DNA of 35,570 bases from an uncultured Eubacteriales bacterium (lineage in GTDB: Bacteria > Bacillota > Clostridia > Oscillospirales > Oscillospiraceae), in contig ONNS01000014.1 in the NCBI GenBank assembly GCA_900319275.1, forward strand, positions 1 to 35,570, in the 5' to 3' direction. Below are positions 15,484-23,298 of the stretch, piece after piece. Below the pieces are notes generated by a model. The model was not told where the DNA came from. It was given only the letters and a program-made list of their open reading frames with translations, and searched no databases. The translations under genes and the position numbers were made by a program. Every line of letters starts with the position of its first letter. The stretch's first letter is position 1.

Positions 15484-16629
15484 ATGAACATGAAGAAATC
15501 CCTCAGCCTGCTTCTCGCTCTGACTCTCGTGCTGAGTCTCGGAAGCGTTGCCTTCGCCGACGACACCGTGAAGATCGGCGCCATCGGCCCCACCACCGGC
15601 GGCGCGGCCATCTACGGCCAGGCCGTCATGAACGGCGCCCAGATCGCCGTGGACGAGATCAACGCCGCCGGCGGCTTCAACGGCGTCCAGGTCGAGCTCA
15701 ACTGCCAGGACGACCAGCACGATGCCGAAGCCTCCGTCAACGCCTACAACAACCTGATGGACTGGGGCATGCAGCTCCTGTGCGGCCCTGTCACCACGAC
15801 CCCGGCGATCGCCGTCTCCGACTACGTCTTTAACGACCGCGTCTTCGCCATGACCCCCTCCGCCTCCTCCCCCGACGTGACCGCGGGCAAGGACAATATG
15901 TTCCAGCTCTGCTTCACCGACCCCAACCAGGGCACCGGCTCGGCCGAATACATGGCTGAGAACATGGCCGGCAGCAAGGTCTACGTCATCTACAAGAACG
16001 ACGACGCCTACTCTCAGGGCATCCGCGACACCTTTGTCGCCGCCGCTGCCGAGACCGACGCCTTTGAGGTTGTCGGCGAGGGCACCTTCACCGAAGACAC
16101 CTCCACCGACTTCTCCGTGCAGCTGAACGCCGCCAAGGCCGCCGGCGCCGACGTCATCTTCCTGCCGATGTACTACACCCCCGCTTCCGTGATCCTGACC
16201 CAGGCCAAGGCCATGGACTACGCCCCCACCTTCTTCGGTGTGGACGGCATGGACGGCATCCTGACCATGGAAGGCTTTGATACCTCCCTGGCCGAGGGCG
16301 TCATGCTGCTGACCCCCTTCGTCGCCGACGCTGAGGACGAGCTGACCCAGAACTTCGTCGCCGAGTATCAGAAGCGCTTCAACGAGGTCCCCAACCAGTT
16401 CGCCGCTGACGCCTATGACGTCATCTACGCGCTCAAGGCCATGTACGAGGCCGCCGGCTGCACCGCCGACATGAGCTATGCCGACATCTGCGAAGCCATC
16501 GTTGCCGTCGCCACCGAGGTCTCCGTCGACGGTCTGACCGGCGAGAGCATGACCTGGAGTGCCAACGGCGAGGTCAGCAAGAGCCCGCGCGCCATGGTCA
16601 TCAAGGACGGCGCCTACACTGCCGCCTGA
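15484..16629 (+). CDS. livJ: Branched-chain amino-acid ABC transporter substrate-binding protein
   Basis: 381 residues. This extracytoplasmic receptor delivers leucine, isoleucine, valine or related ligands to the LivHM permease. A signal peptide (1-25, ending SVAFA before DD) is followed by the LivJ/LivK fold, with IGAIGPTTGGAAIYGQ at the start and YKNDDAYSQG in the middle. Notably there is no cysteine at the cleavage site, so no lipobox. Most Gram-positive binding proteins are lipoproteins, so how this one stays at the membrane is not obvious. The ATG at 15484 is chosen for its AAAGGAGAG site; open sequence further upstream is not coding. It is the first gene of livJ-H-M-G-F, and a strong hairpin follows it. 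GC-rich codon use (GCC, GAC) suggests high expression. Confidence 0.93.
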   Translation: MNMKKSLSLLLALTLVLSLGSVAFADDTVKIGAIGPTTGGAAIYGQAVMNGAQIAVDEINAAGGFNGVQVELNCQDDQHDAEASVNAYNNLMDWGMQLLCGPVTTTPAIAVSDYVFNDRVFAMTPSASSPDVTAGKDNMFQLCFTDPNQGTGSAEYMAENMAGSKVYVIYKNDDAYSQGIRDTFVAAAAETDAFEVVGEGTFTEDTSTDFSVQLNAAKAAGADVIFLPMYYTPASVILTQAKAMDYAPTFFGVDGMDGILTMEGFDTSLAEGVMLLTPFVADAEDELTQNFVAEYQKRFNEVPNQFAADAYDVIYALKAMYEAAGCTADMSYADICEAIVAVATEVSVDGLTGESMTWSANGEVSKSPRAMVIKDGAYTAA

Positions 16630-16710
16630 TCGCCGAAAAACAGCAATTTACAAAGTCCGCAGCTTCGTATATACTAATAGATAATAGACAATCTGCGGTA
16701 TATCCCGACA

Positions 16711-16748
16711 GCATTTGCATACCCGCTTCACCGCGGGTATGCAAATGC
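16711..16748 (+). repeat. Perfect 16-bp hairpin between livJ and livH
   Basis: GCATTTGCATACCCGC (16711-16726) and its exact complement (16733-16748) enclose a 6-nt loop. There is no T tract, so it should not stop transcription fully. In binding-protein operons such structures protect the upstream message from 3' decay and so give more binding protein than permease. That role is inferred here. Confidence 0.75.
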
Positions 16749-16771
16749 GCGTATTCATGTGAGGTGACGAT

Positions 16772-17650
16772 ATGGAGTTTTTATCCTATCTCATTAGTGG
16801 AATCAGCCTTGGCAGCGTGTACGCCATCATCGCCCTGGGCTATACCATGGTCTACGGCATCGCCAAGATGCTGAACTTCGCCCATGGCGACGTCATCATG
16901 GTCGGCGGCTATATCTCGCTGATCACCATGTTGAACGCCGGTCTCAGTCCCTGGGTGGCCATTCTGCTCGCCATGGCGGTGTGCACCGTGCTCGGTGTGC
17001 TGATCGAGGGTCTGGCCTACCGCCCGCTGCGCGCGGCACCGTCGCTCGCGGTGCTGATCACGGCCATCGGCGTCAGCTATCTGCTGCAAAACTCCGCGCT
17101 TTTGATCTTCGGCGCCAACCCCAAATCCTATACGCCCATCATCACCGGTACCGTACACCTGTTTGACGGGCAGCTGTCGATCAGCTACGTCTCGCTGCTG
17201 ACCGTCGCGGCTTGCATCGTCATCATGGTCGGCCTCACGCTCTTCACCAGCAAGAGCAAAATGGGCAAGGCCATGCGCGCCGTCTCCGAGGACAAGGCGG
17301 CGGCCCAACTCATGGGCATCAACGTCAACAGCACGATCTCGCTGACCTTCGCGATCGGCTCGGCTCTCGCGGCCATCGCCGGCGTGCTGCTGTGCTCGTC
17401 CTACTCCACCCTGATGCCGACCACCGGTTCGATGCCCGGCATCAAGGCCTTTACGGCCGCCGTGTTCGGCGGCATCGGCTCGATCCCCGGGGCCTTCCTC
17501 GGCGGTCTGATCCTCGGCATTGTCGAATCTCTGTCCAAGGCTTACATCTCCTCGCAGCTGGCCAACTCCATCGTGTTTGCCGCCCTGATCATCGTCCTGC
17601 TCGTCAAGCCGACGGGACTGCTGGGGAAATATGTCCCCGAGAAGGTGTGA
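16772..17650 (+). CDS. livH: Branched-chain amino-acid ABC permease LivH
   Basis: 292 residues with about eight hydrophobic segments. ISLGSVYAIIALGYTMVYGI at the N-terminus and NFAHGDVIMVGGY (about 36-48) are hallmarks of LivH. The EAA-like loop GKAMRAVSEDKAAAQLMGIN (about 168-187) contacts the ATPases. It pairs with LivM to form the channel. The start ATG has GAGGTGA upstream. LivM begins 9 bp after the stop. Confidence 0.95.
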   Translation: MEFLSYLISGISLGSVYAIIALGYTMVYGIAKMLNFAHGDVIMVGGYISLITMLNAGLSPWVAILLAMAVCTVLGVLIEGLAYRPLRAAPSLAVLITAIGVSYLLQNSALLIFGANPKSYTPIITGTVHLFDGQLSISYVSLLTVAACIVIMVGLTLFTSKSKMGKAMRAVSEDKAAAQLMGINVNSTISLTFAIGSALAAIAGVLLCSSYSTLMPTTGSMPGIKAFTAAVFGGIGSIPGAFLGGLILGIVESLSKAYISSQLANSIVFAALIIVLLVKPTGLLGKYVPEKV

Positions 17651-17659
17651 GGTGCCGAA

Positions 17660-18727
17660 ATGAAAACGAACAATCCGTCCCGTATGAAGGACTTTGCGAC
17701 CTTTGCGGGCGTTATCATTGCTTTTTTAATCGTTTACATCATGCGCAGCCGCGGCATGTTGACGCGCTCGCTGTCCGGCCAGCTCGTGCCGATCTGCGCC
17801 TATGTGGTCATGGCCATCTCGCTGAACCTGACCGTCGGTGTGCTCGGTGAGCTGAGTCTCGGCCACGCCGGCTTTATGAGCGTCGGCGCCTTCTCCGGCG
17901 TCGTCGCCGCGATGAGTCTCGCCTCCGTCATCCCCTCCCCGGTGCTGCGCCTTGTGATCGCCATGGTCGTCGGCGCGATCTTCGCCGCGATCACCGGTGT
18001 GATCGTCGGCGTCCCGGTGCTGCGCCTGCAGGGCGACTATCTGGCCATCGTGACGCTGGCCTTCGGCGAGATCATCAAGGACCTCATCAACTGCCTGATC
18101 GTCGGCGTGGACGAGCGCGGTCTGCACATCCTCTTCAACGCCACCGGCAGCCGCAGCGTGGCGGACCTGCACCTCATCGAGGGCGGCAAGGTCATTATCA
18201 AGGGCGCACAGGGCGCCACCGGCGTCAAGGCGATCGCGACCTTCCCCGCCGGTGTGGTACTGATCCTGCTGGCGCTTGTCATTGTTCTGAACCTCATGCA
18301 CAGCCGCTCCGGCCGTGCGATCATGGCGCTGCGCGACAACCGTATCGCCGCCGAGAGCGTCGGCATCAATGTGACAAAGTACAAAATGATGGCCTTTGTC
18401 ACCTCGGCCGCGCTGGCCGGAGCGGCGGGAGCGCTCTACGGGCTGAACTTCTCGACGATCGTCTCGTCGAAATTCAACTTCAACACCTCGATCACGGTGC
18501 TCGTGTTCGTCGTGCTGGGCGGCCTCGGCAATATGACGGGCTCGATCATCGCAGCCGCCGTGCTGACGATCCTGCCCGAAGCGCTGCGCGGCTTTGACAA
18601 ATACCGCATGCTGGCCTATGCGATCGTGCTGATCGTCGTCATGCTCGGCACCAACAACGCGCAGGTCAAGGCGCTGCTCGCCAAGCTGATCCCGCACAGG
18701 AAGAAAGGAGCTGAGGAAGGTGCCTAA
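17660..18727 (+). CDS. livM: Branched-chain amino-acid ABC permease LivM
   Basis: 355 residues and about nine membrane segments. LNLTVGVLGELSLGHAGFMSVGAF (about 55-78), GDYLAIVTLAFGEI and the ATPase-contact loop GRAIMALRDNRIAAESVGIN are the typical LivM blocks. It forms the second half of the permease. The 3' end overlaps the GTG start of livG by 8 bp, so the two are translationally coupled. Confidence 0.95.
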   Translation: MKTNNPSRMKDFATFAGVIIAFLIVYIMRSRGMLTRSLSGQLVPICAYVVMAISLNLTVGVLGELSLGHAGFMSVGAFSGVVAAMSLASVIPSPVLRLVIAMVVGAIFAAITGVIVGVPVLRLQGDYLAIVTLAFGEIIKDLINCLIVGVDERGLHILFNATGSRSVADLHLIEGGKVIIKGAQGATGVKAIATFPAGVVLILLALVIVLNLMHSRSGRAIMALRDNRIAAESVGINVTKYKMMAFVTSAALAGAAGALYGLNFSTIVSSKFNFNTSITVLVFVVLGGLGNMTGSIIAAAVLTILPEALRGFDKYRMLAYAIVLIVVMLGTNNAQVKALLAKLIPHRKKGAEEGA

Positions 18728-19574
18728 AAAGATCCGATCCGTCAATGAAAGCCCCCTTGTTCCCGTACCGACCGACTCCTACATCCCCGCGCGCGACCTC
18801 GGCAAGCTCCCCGTACTGGAGGCCCGCCACATCGGCATCGACTTCGGCGGCCTGCGCGCTGTGGACGATTTCACCCTGACCGTCGGCAGCACCGAGATCA
18901 CCGGCCTGATCGGCCCGAACGGCGCCGGCAAAACCACGATCTTCAACATGCTGACCAAGGTCTACCAGCCGACCCGCGGCACGATCCTGATCAACGGAAA
19001 GGACACCGGCCCGATGGACACCGTGCAGGTCAGCAAGCTGGGCGTGGCCCGCACCTTCCAGAATATCCGTCTGTTCAACGAGCAGTCGGTTGAGGACAAT
19101 GTCAAGCTCGGCATGCACAACCAGATCAACTACGGCATGTTCAGCGGCATCCTGCGCCTGCCCAACTACTGGAAGCAGGAAAAGATTGCCCACGAGCGCG
19201 CCATGGAGCTGCTGAGCATCTTCAACATGCAGGACATGGCCAATATGAAGGCCGGCTCGCTCCCCTACGGCGCCCAGCGCCGTCTCGAGATCATCCGCGC
19301 GCTCGGCACGAACCCCTGCCTGCTGCTGCTCGACGAGCCCGCCGCCGGCATGAACCCCTCGGAGACCACCGAGCTCATGGAGAACATCATCAAGATCCGC
19401 GACACGTTCCATATCGCCATTTTGCTGATCGAGCATGATATGAACCTGGTCATGGGCATCTGCGAAGGCATCGCCGTGCTGAACTTCGGCAAGCTGATCG
19501 CCAAAGGCACGGCTGAGGACATTCAGAACGACCCGGTCGTCATCGAGGCCTATCTGGGCAAGAAGGAGGATTGA
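18720..19574 (+). CDS. livG: Branched-chain amino-acid ABC ATP-binding protein LivG
   Basis: 284 residues. Walker A GPNGAGKT is at 65-72. The signature is LPYGAQRRLE, with alanine instead of the usual glutamine, Walker B is CLLLLDEPAAG, and the switch histidine is in IEHDMNLV. About 30 residues precede the normal start of the family. The GTG at 18720 is preceded by AGGAG and overlaps livM; a later start is possible but lacks an obvious ribosome binding site. It hydrolyses ATP to drive the LivHM permease together with LivF, which follows at once. Confidence 0.95.
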   Translation: MPKKIRSVNESPLVPVPTDSYIPARDLGKLPVLEARHIGIDFGGLRAVDDFTLTVGSTEITGLIGPNGAGKTTIFNMLTKVYQPTRGTILINGKDTGPMDTVQVSKLGVARTFQNIRLFNEQSVEDNVKLGMHNQINYGMFSGILRLPNYWKQEKIAHERAMELLSIFNMQDMANMKAGSLPYGAQRRLEIIRALGTNPCLLLLDEPAAGMNPSETTELMENIIKIRDTFHIAILLIEHDMNLVMGICEGIAVLNFGKLIAKGTAEDIQNDPVVIEAYLGKKED

Positions 19575-19576
19575 CC

Positions 19577-20284
19577 ATGGGTGAAATCCTGAATGTTGAA
19601 AACATCAACGTCTATTACGGCGCGATCCACGCGATCAAGGGGATCTCCTTCAACGTCAACGAAGGCGAGGTCGTCACCCTGATCGGCGCCAACGGCGCGG
19701 GCAAATCCACCACGCTGCAGACCGTCTCCGGGCTGCTGCGCTCCCGCACCGGCAGCATCACCTTCATGGGTGAGAATGTCAGCCACATTCCGGCGCACAA
19801 GCTGGTGTACAAGGGCATGGCCCAGGTCCCCGAGGGACGCCGCATTTTCCTGCAGATGACCGTGCGCGAGAACCTGGATATGGGCGCTTTCACACAGAAG
19901 GGCGACATCGAGGAAGCGCTTGAGCGCGTCTATGAGCAGTTCCCCCGCCTGAAGGAGCGCGAAAAGCAGATCGCCGGTACGCTCTCCGGCGGCGAACAGC
20001 AGATGCTGGCCATGGGCCGCGCGCTGATGAGCCATCCGAAACTGCTGATGATGGACGAGCCCTCGATGGGGCTGGCCCCGATCCTGGTCGATCAGATCTT
20101 CGATATCATCCAGCGTCTGCACGAGTCCGGCACGACGATCCTGCTGGTCGAACAGAACGCGCAGAAGGCCCTTCGCGTGGCCGACCGCGCTTATGTGCTC
20201 GAGACCGGGCGCATCGTGATGTCCGGCACCGGCAAAGAACTGGCCGCCAGCCCCGAAGTGCAGAAGGCGTATCTCGGCGGGTAA
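19577..20284 (+). CDS. livF: Branched-chain amino-acid ABC ATP-binding protein LivF
   Basis: 235 residues. Walker A GANGAGKST is at 37-45, the signature is LSGGEQQ, Walker B is LLMMDEPSMGLAP, and the C-terminal motif is VLETGRIVMSGTG. This is the second ATPase of the LivFG heterodimer and the last gene of the operon. The ATG at 19577 fits AAGGAGG with 7 nt spacing; a TTG six bases earlier is too close to the site. The gene begins 2 bp after the livG stop. Confidence 0.95.
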   Translation: MGEILNVENINVYYGAIHAIKGISFNVNEGEVVTLIGANGAGKSTTLQTVSGLLRSRTGSITFMGENVSHIPAHKLVYKGMAQVPEGRRIFLQMTVRENLDMGAFTQKGDIEEALERVYEQFPRLKEREKQIAGTLSGGEQQMLAMGRALMSHPKLLMMDEPSMGLAPILVDQIFDIIQRLHESGTTILLVEQNAQKALRVADRAYVLETGRIVMSGTGKELAASPEVQKAYLGG

Positions 20285-20313
20285 TCGGGCCTGCGATAAA
20301 GTCGGTATTCACC

Positions 20314-20464
20314 GTAGGGGCTGCCGCCCACGGCAGCCCGGCAAAGAAATCTCCATTAACGCACGTATCCCCGGCGAACGCGCACATTCTGTGACCGTTT
20401 TCGCCGGGGACTTTTCTCGTTTTACTGTCATATCGAACGGGCCGCCGAGGGCGTCGGCCCCTAC
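20314..20464. mobile_element. MITE-like palindromic element (151 bp)
   Basis: Terminal inverted repeats GTAGGGGC (20314-20321) and GCCCCTAC (20457-20464). Each end also forms its own hairpin (GGGCTGCCG/CGGCAGCCC at the left, GGGCCG/CGGCCC at the right). The interior holds an 11-bp stem TCCCCGGCGAA/TTCGCCGGGGA around a smaller CACA/TGTG hairpin. There is no open frame. The size and GTAGGGG ends match the element at 27299-27447. Confidence 0.6.
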
Positions 20465-20471
20465 AAACAGG

Positions 20472-20506
20472 AAAAAAGGACGATCCTTTCGGATCGTCCA
20501 TTTTTT
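20472..20506. terminator. Bidirectional intrinsic terminator between livF and rplL
   Basis: GGACGATCC (20478-20486) and GGATCGTCC (20491-20499) flank a TTTC loop, with A6 on the left and T6 on the right. It can end the plus-strand liv operon and the minus-strand rplJ-rplL operon. Confidence 0.85.
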
Positions 20507-20518
20507 GTCCAGTATGAA

Positions 20519-20893
20519 TTACTTCAGCTCGACGGTAGCGCCAACGGCTTCGAGCTGGGCCTTCATGGCCTCGCCGTCTTCCTTGGAGACGCCTTCCTTG
20601 ATCTTGGCAGGGATGCCTTCGACCAGAGCCTTGGCATCGGCCAGGCCGAGACCGGTGATGCCGCGGACTTCCTTGATGACCTTGATCTTCTGATCGCCGA
20701 AAGCGGTCATGACGACGTCGAACTCGGTCTTCTCTTCAACAGCGGGGCCGGCAGCGGCACCGGCAGCGGGGCCGGCGGCAACAGCGGCGGCGGAGACACC
20801 GAAGGTGTCTTCCAGAGCATGGACGAGCTCGCTCAGCTCGAGAACGGTAAGACCCTTGACTTCTTCAATAAGGGCAGTGATTTTTTCGCTCAT
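20519..20893 (-). CDS. rplL: Ribosomal protein bL12 (L7/L12)
   Basis: 124 residues, the normal length. The N-terminal dimerisation domain ([22 protein letters not shown], split here by position 4-25), an alanine/glycine-rich hinge (about 35-52) and the C-terminal factor-binding domain ([20 protein letters not shown] region) are all intact. It forms the stalk that recruits translation GTPases. The start is ATG at 20893, preceded by GGAGGA; an in-frame TTG five codons earlier lies inside that ribosome binding site. It lies 39 bp downstream of rplJ. No rpoB follows; the operon ends at the terminator. Confidence 0.97.
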   Translation of the reverse strand: MSEKITALIEEVKGLTVLELSELVHALEDTFGVSAAAVAAGPAAGAAAGPAVEEKTEFDVVMTAFGDQKIKVIKEVRGITGLGLADAKALVEGIPAKIKEGVSKEDGEAMKAQLEAVGATVELK

Positions 20894-20932
20894 TGAAATT
20901 TCCTCCAATAATAATTTGGTTGGTTTGCGGAC

Positions 20933-21469
20933 TTATTCCGCAGCTTCTTCGGCAGCGGGGGCCTCGAGAGAGCCGCCCTTCTGCTCCAGGATCTGGCCGA
21001 GGCAAACGGCCAGGCCGGTGATGGGTGCGATCATGGTTCCCAGAACCTTGGCATACAGAGCGTCCTTGCTGGGCAGCTCTGCGATCTCAGCGATCTCGCT
21101 CTCGCCCAGGACCTGACCATCCATAAAGGCGGCCTTGATGTTGAAACGGTCGTTGAGCTTCTTGCTGTAGTCGTTGAGGATGCGGAAAGGAGCAATGGGA
21201 TCATTCTCGGTCGTGGCCAGAGAGGTGCTGCCGTTCAGGACGGCGTCGAGGCCGCTCATGCCCAGCTTGTCCAGAGCCTTTCTGGTCAGGGTGTTCTTGA
21301 CGACGGTGTAATCGATCCCTTCCTTGCGGAGCTCGGTGCGCAGCGCGGTATCCTCGGCCACAGTGATTCCCTTGTAGTCCACCAGGACGCCGGAGCCGGC
21401 CTTCTTGATCCGTTCGGAGAGAGCTTCGACGATCGCCTGCTTCTCGCTAAGAACTCTTGCGTTTGGCAT
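20933..21469 (-). CDS. rplJ: Ribosomal protein uL10
   Basis: 178 residues, full length. Conserved blocks are VLVDYKGITVAEDTALR (about 28-44), YTVVKNTLTRKAL (about 54-66) and the C-terminal bL12-binding helix. It anchors bL12 dimers to the ribosome, and in Firmicutes it binds its own leader RNA to limit synthesis. That leader and an attenuator lie directly upstream. The ribosome binding site is GGAGGTG. Confidence 0.97.
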   Translation of the reverse strand: MPNARVLSEKQAIVEALSERIKKAGSGVLVDYKGITVAEDTALRTELRKEGIDYTVVKNTLTRKALDKLGMSGLDAVLNGSTSLATTENDPIAPFRILNDYSKKLNDRFNIKAAFMDGQVLGESEIAEIAELPSKDALYAKVLGTMIAPITGLAVCLGQILEQKGGSLEAPAAEEAAE

Positions 21470-21507
21470 TGTGTGATTTCACCTCCACACGGTTGGTTTG
21501 TCACGCC

Positions 21508-21544
21508 CAAAAAGAAAACCCCTCTGCGCAAAGGCACAGAGAGG
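21508..21544 (-). terminator. Attenuator hairpin of the rplJ leader
   Basis: On the minus strand an 11-bp stem (21534-21544 with 21519-21529, two G-T pairs, CTTT loop) is followed by TTTTCTTTTT. It lies between the L10 leader and the rplJ ribosome binding site, so it can stop transcription when L10 is in excess. Confidence 0.8.
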
Positions 21545-21559
21545 CATAAACATATCATG

Positions 21560-21620
21560 GTGAAACATGTTGATGTCCTCGGCAGGACTTACGGCCATGG
21601 GCCACCTGCTGTCTTTGGAG
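21560..21620 (-). promoter_or_regulatory. rpl10 (L10) leader RNA
   Basis: The minus strand carries AGACAGCAGGTG (complement of about 21603-21614) and CCTGCCGAGGAC (complement of 21575-21586), the conserved parts of the Firmicutes L10 leader, with the expected hairpin between them. It starts just after the promoter and ends before the attenuator. Confidence 0.85.
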
Positions 21621-21629
21621 CGCCCGTAT

Positions 21630-21658
21630 ATAATATCAAGCCTATCGCGCTTTGTCAA
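21630..21658 (-). promoter_or_regulatory. Promoter of rplJ-rplL
   Basis: On the minus strand: TTGACA (21653-21658), a 17-bp spacer, and TATTAT (21630-21635). It is nearly consensus and placed about 10 bp before the L10 leader. Confidence 0.88.
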
Positions 21659-21697
21659 GGCTTTTTTGCCGGAAAAGTCCAGGTTTTTCACGGTTTT

Positions 21698-22210
21698 TCA
21701 CAGATTTTTCCGCAGCCGGTCGAGCAGCGGCGGCAGCAGCGCGCCGAAGAGCACGGCCCGTCCGACGGCCAGCAGGAAGCGCACGGCCAGCATGCCGGTG
21801 ATCAGCGTCGGCGTATAGTAGCCGTAGATCCGGCTGTCGACATAGAGCGCGAGCGTGTTGAGCACCGTGACCGCGAGCTCGCCCACGGCGACAATGCCGA
21901 TGGCCTGCCCGCCGCTGAGACGGAAGTCCTTTTTCTGCGCGCAGACGCCCACAATAATGCCGCAGACCACCTGCGGCAATATCCACAGCGGCGTCGTCAC
22001 GCTCAGCCCGTAGCGCAGCAGCTGGCTGATCAGCGTGCCGATCAGACCGACGGCAGCCCCGCTCCAGCCGCCCAGCAGCAGCGCCCCCGCGAGGACCGGC
22101 AGACTCTCGAGACTGAACTTGATATTCCCGAGGTCGATGCTCAGATAGCTCAGCACCACGCACATGGCCGAGAGGATCGCGTCGACCGCAAGCGTTTTGG
22201 TTTTTGTCAT
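21698..22210 (-). CDS. folT: Folate-family ECF transporter S component
   Basis: 170 residues with about six hydrophobic segments and no ATPase domain, typical of vitamin-binding S components. These bind the vitamin and join a shared energising module (EcfA, EcfA', EcfT), which is not in this window. LVALGALLLGGWSGA-like packing (about 44-55) and LWILPQVVCGIIVG are family-like. Folate is assigned because a tetrahydrofolate riboswitch precedes the gene. The start is ATG at 22210; open sequence further upstream is the riboswitch, not protein. Confidence 0.85.
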   Translation of the reverse strand: MTKTKTLAVDAILSAMCVVLSYLSIDLGNIKFSLESLPVLAGALLLGGWSGAAVGLIGTLISQLLRYGLSVTTPLWILPQVVCGIIVGVCAQKKDFRLSGGQAIGIVAVGELAVTVLNTLALYVDSRIYGYYTPTLITGMLAVRFLLAVGRAVLFGALLPPLLDRLRKNL

Positions 22211-22258
22211 AAAAAAGCCCCCTTCCCGCGTGACACGAAAAAGAGGAGCTCTATCCCG

Positions 22259-22358
22259 TGACAGCGGACGCGAAAGAGCATCGCAGCGTTTAATTGCGCT
22301 TTCGTCCAAAGACAACATCCCGTTCCTTGGCACTTGACGCGCTCTTTCTACTCTGTCA
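22259..22358 (-). promoter_or_regulatory. Tetrahydrofolate (THF) riboswitch
   Basis: The minus strand shows the closing stem CTGTCA (complement of 22259-22264) with TGACAG (complement of 22353-22358). The conserved blocks appear in order: GAGTAGA, GCGTCAAGTG, GGGATGTTG, GGACGAAAGC, CGCTGCGATG, TCCGCT. This follows the THF consensus closely. THF binding would reduce folT expression. The ATG of folT lies about 50 nt further on. Confidence 0.88.
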
Positions 22359-22376
22359 ATTGTTTGATATGGGTGG

Positions 22377-22405
22377 AGTGTAGCACAACCGGAGCATGTT
22401 TGCAA
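22377..22405 (-). promoter_or_regulatory. Promoter of folT
   Basis: On the minus strand: TTGCAA (22400-22405), a 17-bp spacer and TACACT (22377-22382). It ends about 18 bp before the riboswitch. Confidence 0.6.
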
Positions 22406-22422
22406 GACTTTTGAACAAGTGA

Positions 22423-23100
22423 CTATCTCCTCAGTGTTCTTAAATACGCTTTCCGCTCGTCCGGGATGCGGTAACTCTCCACGGCCTTCTGGATCGTCTT
22501 GTTGTGCGTCCATGCGTCCAGACGCCGCTCCTCGAGCCAGAGGATCGCCGCGTCATACTGCTTGGCGAGCGCCGTTGCGAAATACCAGGCCGCCATCATC
22601 CGCACATAGTATGCCTCGTGTCGGACGGCGGCCACCTTGTCCAGATAGGCGGGCGAGAAATGCTCGTCCAGGTAAAAGTCCATCAGCATCTTGATGCCAA
22701 AGCGCACGGTATATTCATGGTCAGCGCCCAGCCAGCGGTCAATGTACGGCAGCAACTCCTGGGTGTGTTTGCGAAAGAGTTTCGGGGAAAAGCTGTCACA
22801 GACGGCCCAGCTGTCGATATAGGGCAGGACCCGCTCGGTCCCGGCGATCAGACGGTCAAAGTCCCTCTCCTGTGCGAGCAGCAGCACGTGCAGCAGCATC
22901 TCCTCGTGATATGTATGCGGCAGTTCGCACAGAAACGCCGCGCGCAACTCGCCTTTCGCCAGCGACTTCGCGTACTGCCGCAGCTGCGGCATGCGCACGC
23001 CGATAATGGTCTCCGGCTCCCGGGTGGGGATCAGCGGCTGCTGAAAGGCCCGGTAGGCTTCGTCCTGCCACTGAAAAAGCTGCTGTTGGATCTCGGTCAT
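22423..23100 (-). CDS. DNA alkylation repair protein, AlkD-like HEAT-repeat glycosylase family
   Basis: 225 residues, all helical HEAT-like repeats. IIGVRMPQLRQYAK (about 31-44) and YIDSWAVCDSFSPKLF (about 94-109) match the AlkD/PF08713 signature; the tryptophan and aspartate of the latter line the active-site cleft in AlkD. Members excise positively charged alkylated bases such as N3-methyladenine and N7-methylguanine. In Firmicutes these are common single genes. The start at ATG 23100 has AAGGAGAGG upstream. Its stop lies only about 20 bp from the folT promoter, so the two are separate units on one strand. Confidence 0.88.
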   Translation of the reverse strand: MTEIQQQLFQWQDEAYRAFQQPLIPTREPETIIGVRMPQLRQYAKSLAKGELRAAFLCELPHTYHEEMLLHVLLLAQERDFDRLIAGTERVLPYIDSWAVCDSFSPKLFRKHTQELLPYIDRWLGADHEYTVRFGIKMLMDFYLDEHFSPAYLDKVAAVRHEAYYVRMMAAWYFATALAKQYDAAILWLEERRLDAWTHNKTIQKAVESYRIPDERKAYLRTLRR

Positions 23101-23217
23101 GGCTGTCCTCTCCTTTCCGCCGCGCTCCGACGGTCTTTCTGTATGCATAAATTGTATAGTATCCGCGCGGCAGCGTCAACGGTTTTTCAAATACTCGCTT
23201 TTATGACACAGTGTGCA

Positions 23218-23246
23218 TTGCAAATCGCTTTCAATTATGGTATTAT
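23218..23246 (+). promoter_or_regulatory. Promoter of the 23299 cluster
   Basis: TTGCAA (23218-23223), a 17-bp spacer and TATTAT (23241-23246), 52 bp before the GTG start at 23299. Confidence 0.65.
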
Positions 23247-23298
23247 ATGTTTACCCTTTATTCATATATAGGCCGATCGGCCGGGAGGGAGTAAAACT

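Noticed and set aside
17726-18745. 339-codon minus-strand frame opposite livM
   Set aside because: Very rich in Asp, His, Gln and Arg, which is typical for the reverse of a GC-rich membrane-protein gene. No ribosome binding site and no family.
20894-20908. Earlier TTG start of rplL
   Set aside because: It lies within the ribosome binding site of the ATG at 20893, and L7/L12 proteins begin at that methionine.
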